In this document: positions 63,620 through 64,000 of the stretch, piece after piece | How positions within the stretch are numbered: position 1 is the stretch's first letter | Layout: each line of letters opens with the position of its first letter | From: Falsiroseomonas bella | GTDB lineage: Bacteria; Pseudomonadota; Alphaproteobacteria; Acetobacterales; Acetobacteraceae | Assembly: GCF_003173615.1 (NCBI RefSeq) | Contig: NZ_QGNA01000003.1 | Location: 806,001-870,000 of the forward strand | Length of the DNA stretch: 64,000 nucleotides | Reading direction: 5' to 3' | Translations under genes and position numbers: made by a program | Notes under the pieces: model-generated | What the model saw: only the letters and a program-made list of their open reading frames with translations | Databases searched by the model: none | Told to the model about the DNA's origin: nothing

Positions 63620-64000
63620 ATGACCATCCGTCGCCGCGGCCTGCTGGCCGGCACCGCCGCGCTGCCGCTGTTCTCGATCGAGAGCCGCGCGCAGACCGCG
63701 CTCAACATCACCATCGCCTCCAGCCACCCGGTCGCGAACTACTGGGTCGCCAACATGAAGAACGTGTTCCAGCCGGAGGTGGAGAAGCACCTGCGCGACA
63801 ACGGCAACACGCACCGGATCAACTGGCGCGAGGCCTATGGCGGCACGCTCTATCGCTTCCAGGACACGATGGAGGCGGTGCGCGACAACATCACGGACAT
63901 CGGCTATGTCGGCACGCTGTGGGAAGGCAGCACGATGCCGCTGCAGAACGTGACCTACTTCACGCCCTTCGCCACCGGCGACCACGGCGTCGTGGCCCGC
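63620..64000 (+). CDS. TRAP-type (DctP family) solute-binding protein, 3' end outside window
   Basis: 127 codons visible, open to the window end. The N-terminus MTIRRRGLLAGTAALPLFS has a twin-arginine-type signal ending SRAQ; the mature part ALNITIASSHPVANYWVANMKNVFQPEVEKHLRDNGNTHRINWREAYGGTLYRFQDTMEAVRDNITDIGYVG resembles DctP proteins that bind carboxylates for TRAP transporters. It begins 23 bases after the hydroxylase large subunit with GGGAGA upstream and probably belongs to that operon, suggesting substrate uptake for the enzyme. Confidence 0.82.
   Translation, partial: MTIRRRGLLAGTAALPLFSIESRAQTALNITIASSHPVANYWVANMKNVFQPEVEKHLRDNGNTHRINWREAYGGTLYRFQDTMEAVRDNITDIGYVGTLWEGSTMPLQNVTYFTPFATGDHGVVAR

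Overview
The window is very GC-rich, densely coding DNA from an alphaproteobacterium. The best guess is a member of the Acetobacteraceae close to Roseomonas and relatives. This rests on the tolQRAB-pal-cpoB-tilS-ftsH run, the ruvCAB plus ybgC neighbourhood, the bacteriophytochromes and the proteins related to mitochondrial families (ATP12 and COQ9 families). Long antisense reading frames are everywhere because of the GC content and are not genes. No insertion sequence, prophage or CRISPR array was seen. The genus is inference; only the class is well supported.

Layout. 0-12.8 kb: the end of a large RTX (calcium-binding repeat) protein, an intradiol-dioxygenase-like secreted protein, serC-serA (serine synthesis), a small membrane protein, a tightly packed folP-glmM-thiD-phzF-tdt operon and a second small RTX protein. 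12.8-26.4 kb: the cell-envelope and recombination block on the minus strand, ruvC-ruvA-ruvB, ybgC, tolQ-tolR-tolA-tolB-pal-cpoB-tilS-ftsH, with a patatin-like lipoprotein lying between yebC and ruvC. 26.5-34.8 kb: a GGDEF-like/EAL protein, a third RTX protein, an alpha/beta-hydrolase lacking the nucleophile serine, and galU-pgm followed by one frame that joins a gamma-glutamylcyclotransferase-like domain to a receiver domain. 34-40 kb: a J-domain protein, a VWA-like protein, an AT-rich HEPN-like gene abutting maeB, and a GST/VOC pair.

40-46 kb: two adjacent bacteriophytochrome-type hybrid histidine kinases. The first keeps every chromophore residue; the second has lost the cysteine and the PASDIP motif. 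Then come tRNA-Leu(GAG) and lipB. 46.5-52.5 kb is an accessory stretch: an orphan ParD-like antitoxin, a large MmeI-like restriction-modification protein with a compositionally distinct target-recognition section, a flavin-dependent dehydrogenase/monooxygenase divergent from an HxlR regulator, and a truncated haemoglobin. Two copies of one inverted repeat (AGTTCA-N5-TGAACT) flank the HxlR gene. 52.5-57.5 kb: a DEAD-box helicase, acyP-ATP12, a secreted protein, a 25-residue membrane peptide, def-coq9 and rpsU with a possible attenuator. 57.6-64 kb: a glutamate-1-semialdehyde-aminotransferase-like enzyme, a TetR regulator and a three-subunit molybdenum hydroxylase operon that runs into a TRAP-type solute-binding protein cut by the window end.

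Other recurring structure: a family of composite multi-hairpin repeats in intergenic spaces (three long copies at 29.96, 57.5 and 59.0 kb, fragments at 22.0 and 25.7 kb). Their stems change in compensating pairs, and one copy supplies the C-terminal codons of the TetR gene. A second, about 61-bp double-hairpin repeat occurs at 49.7 and 52.5 kb.
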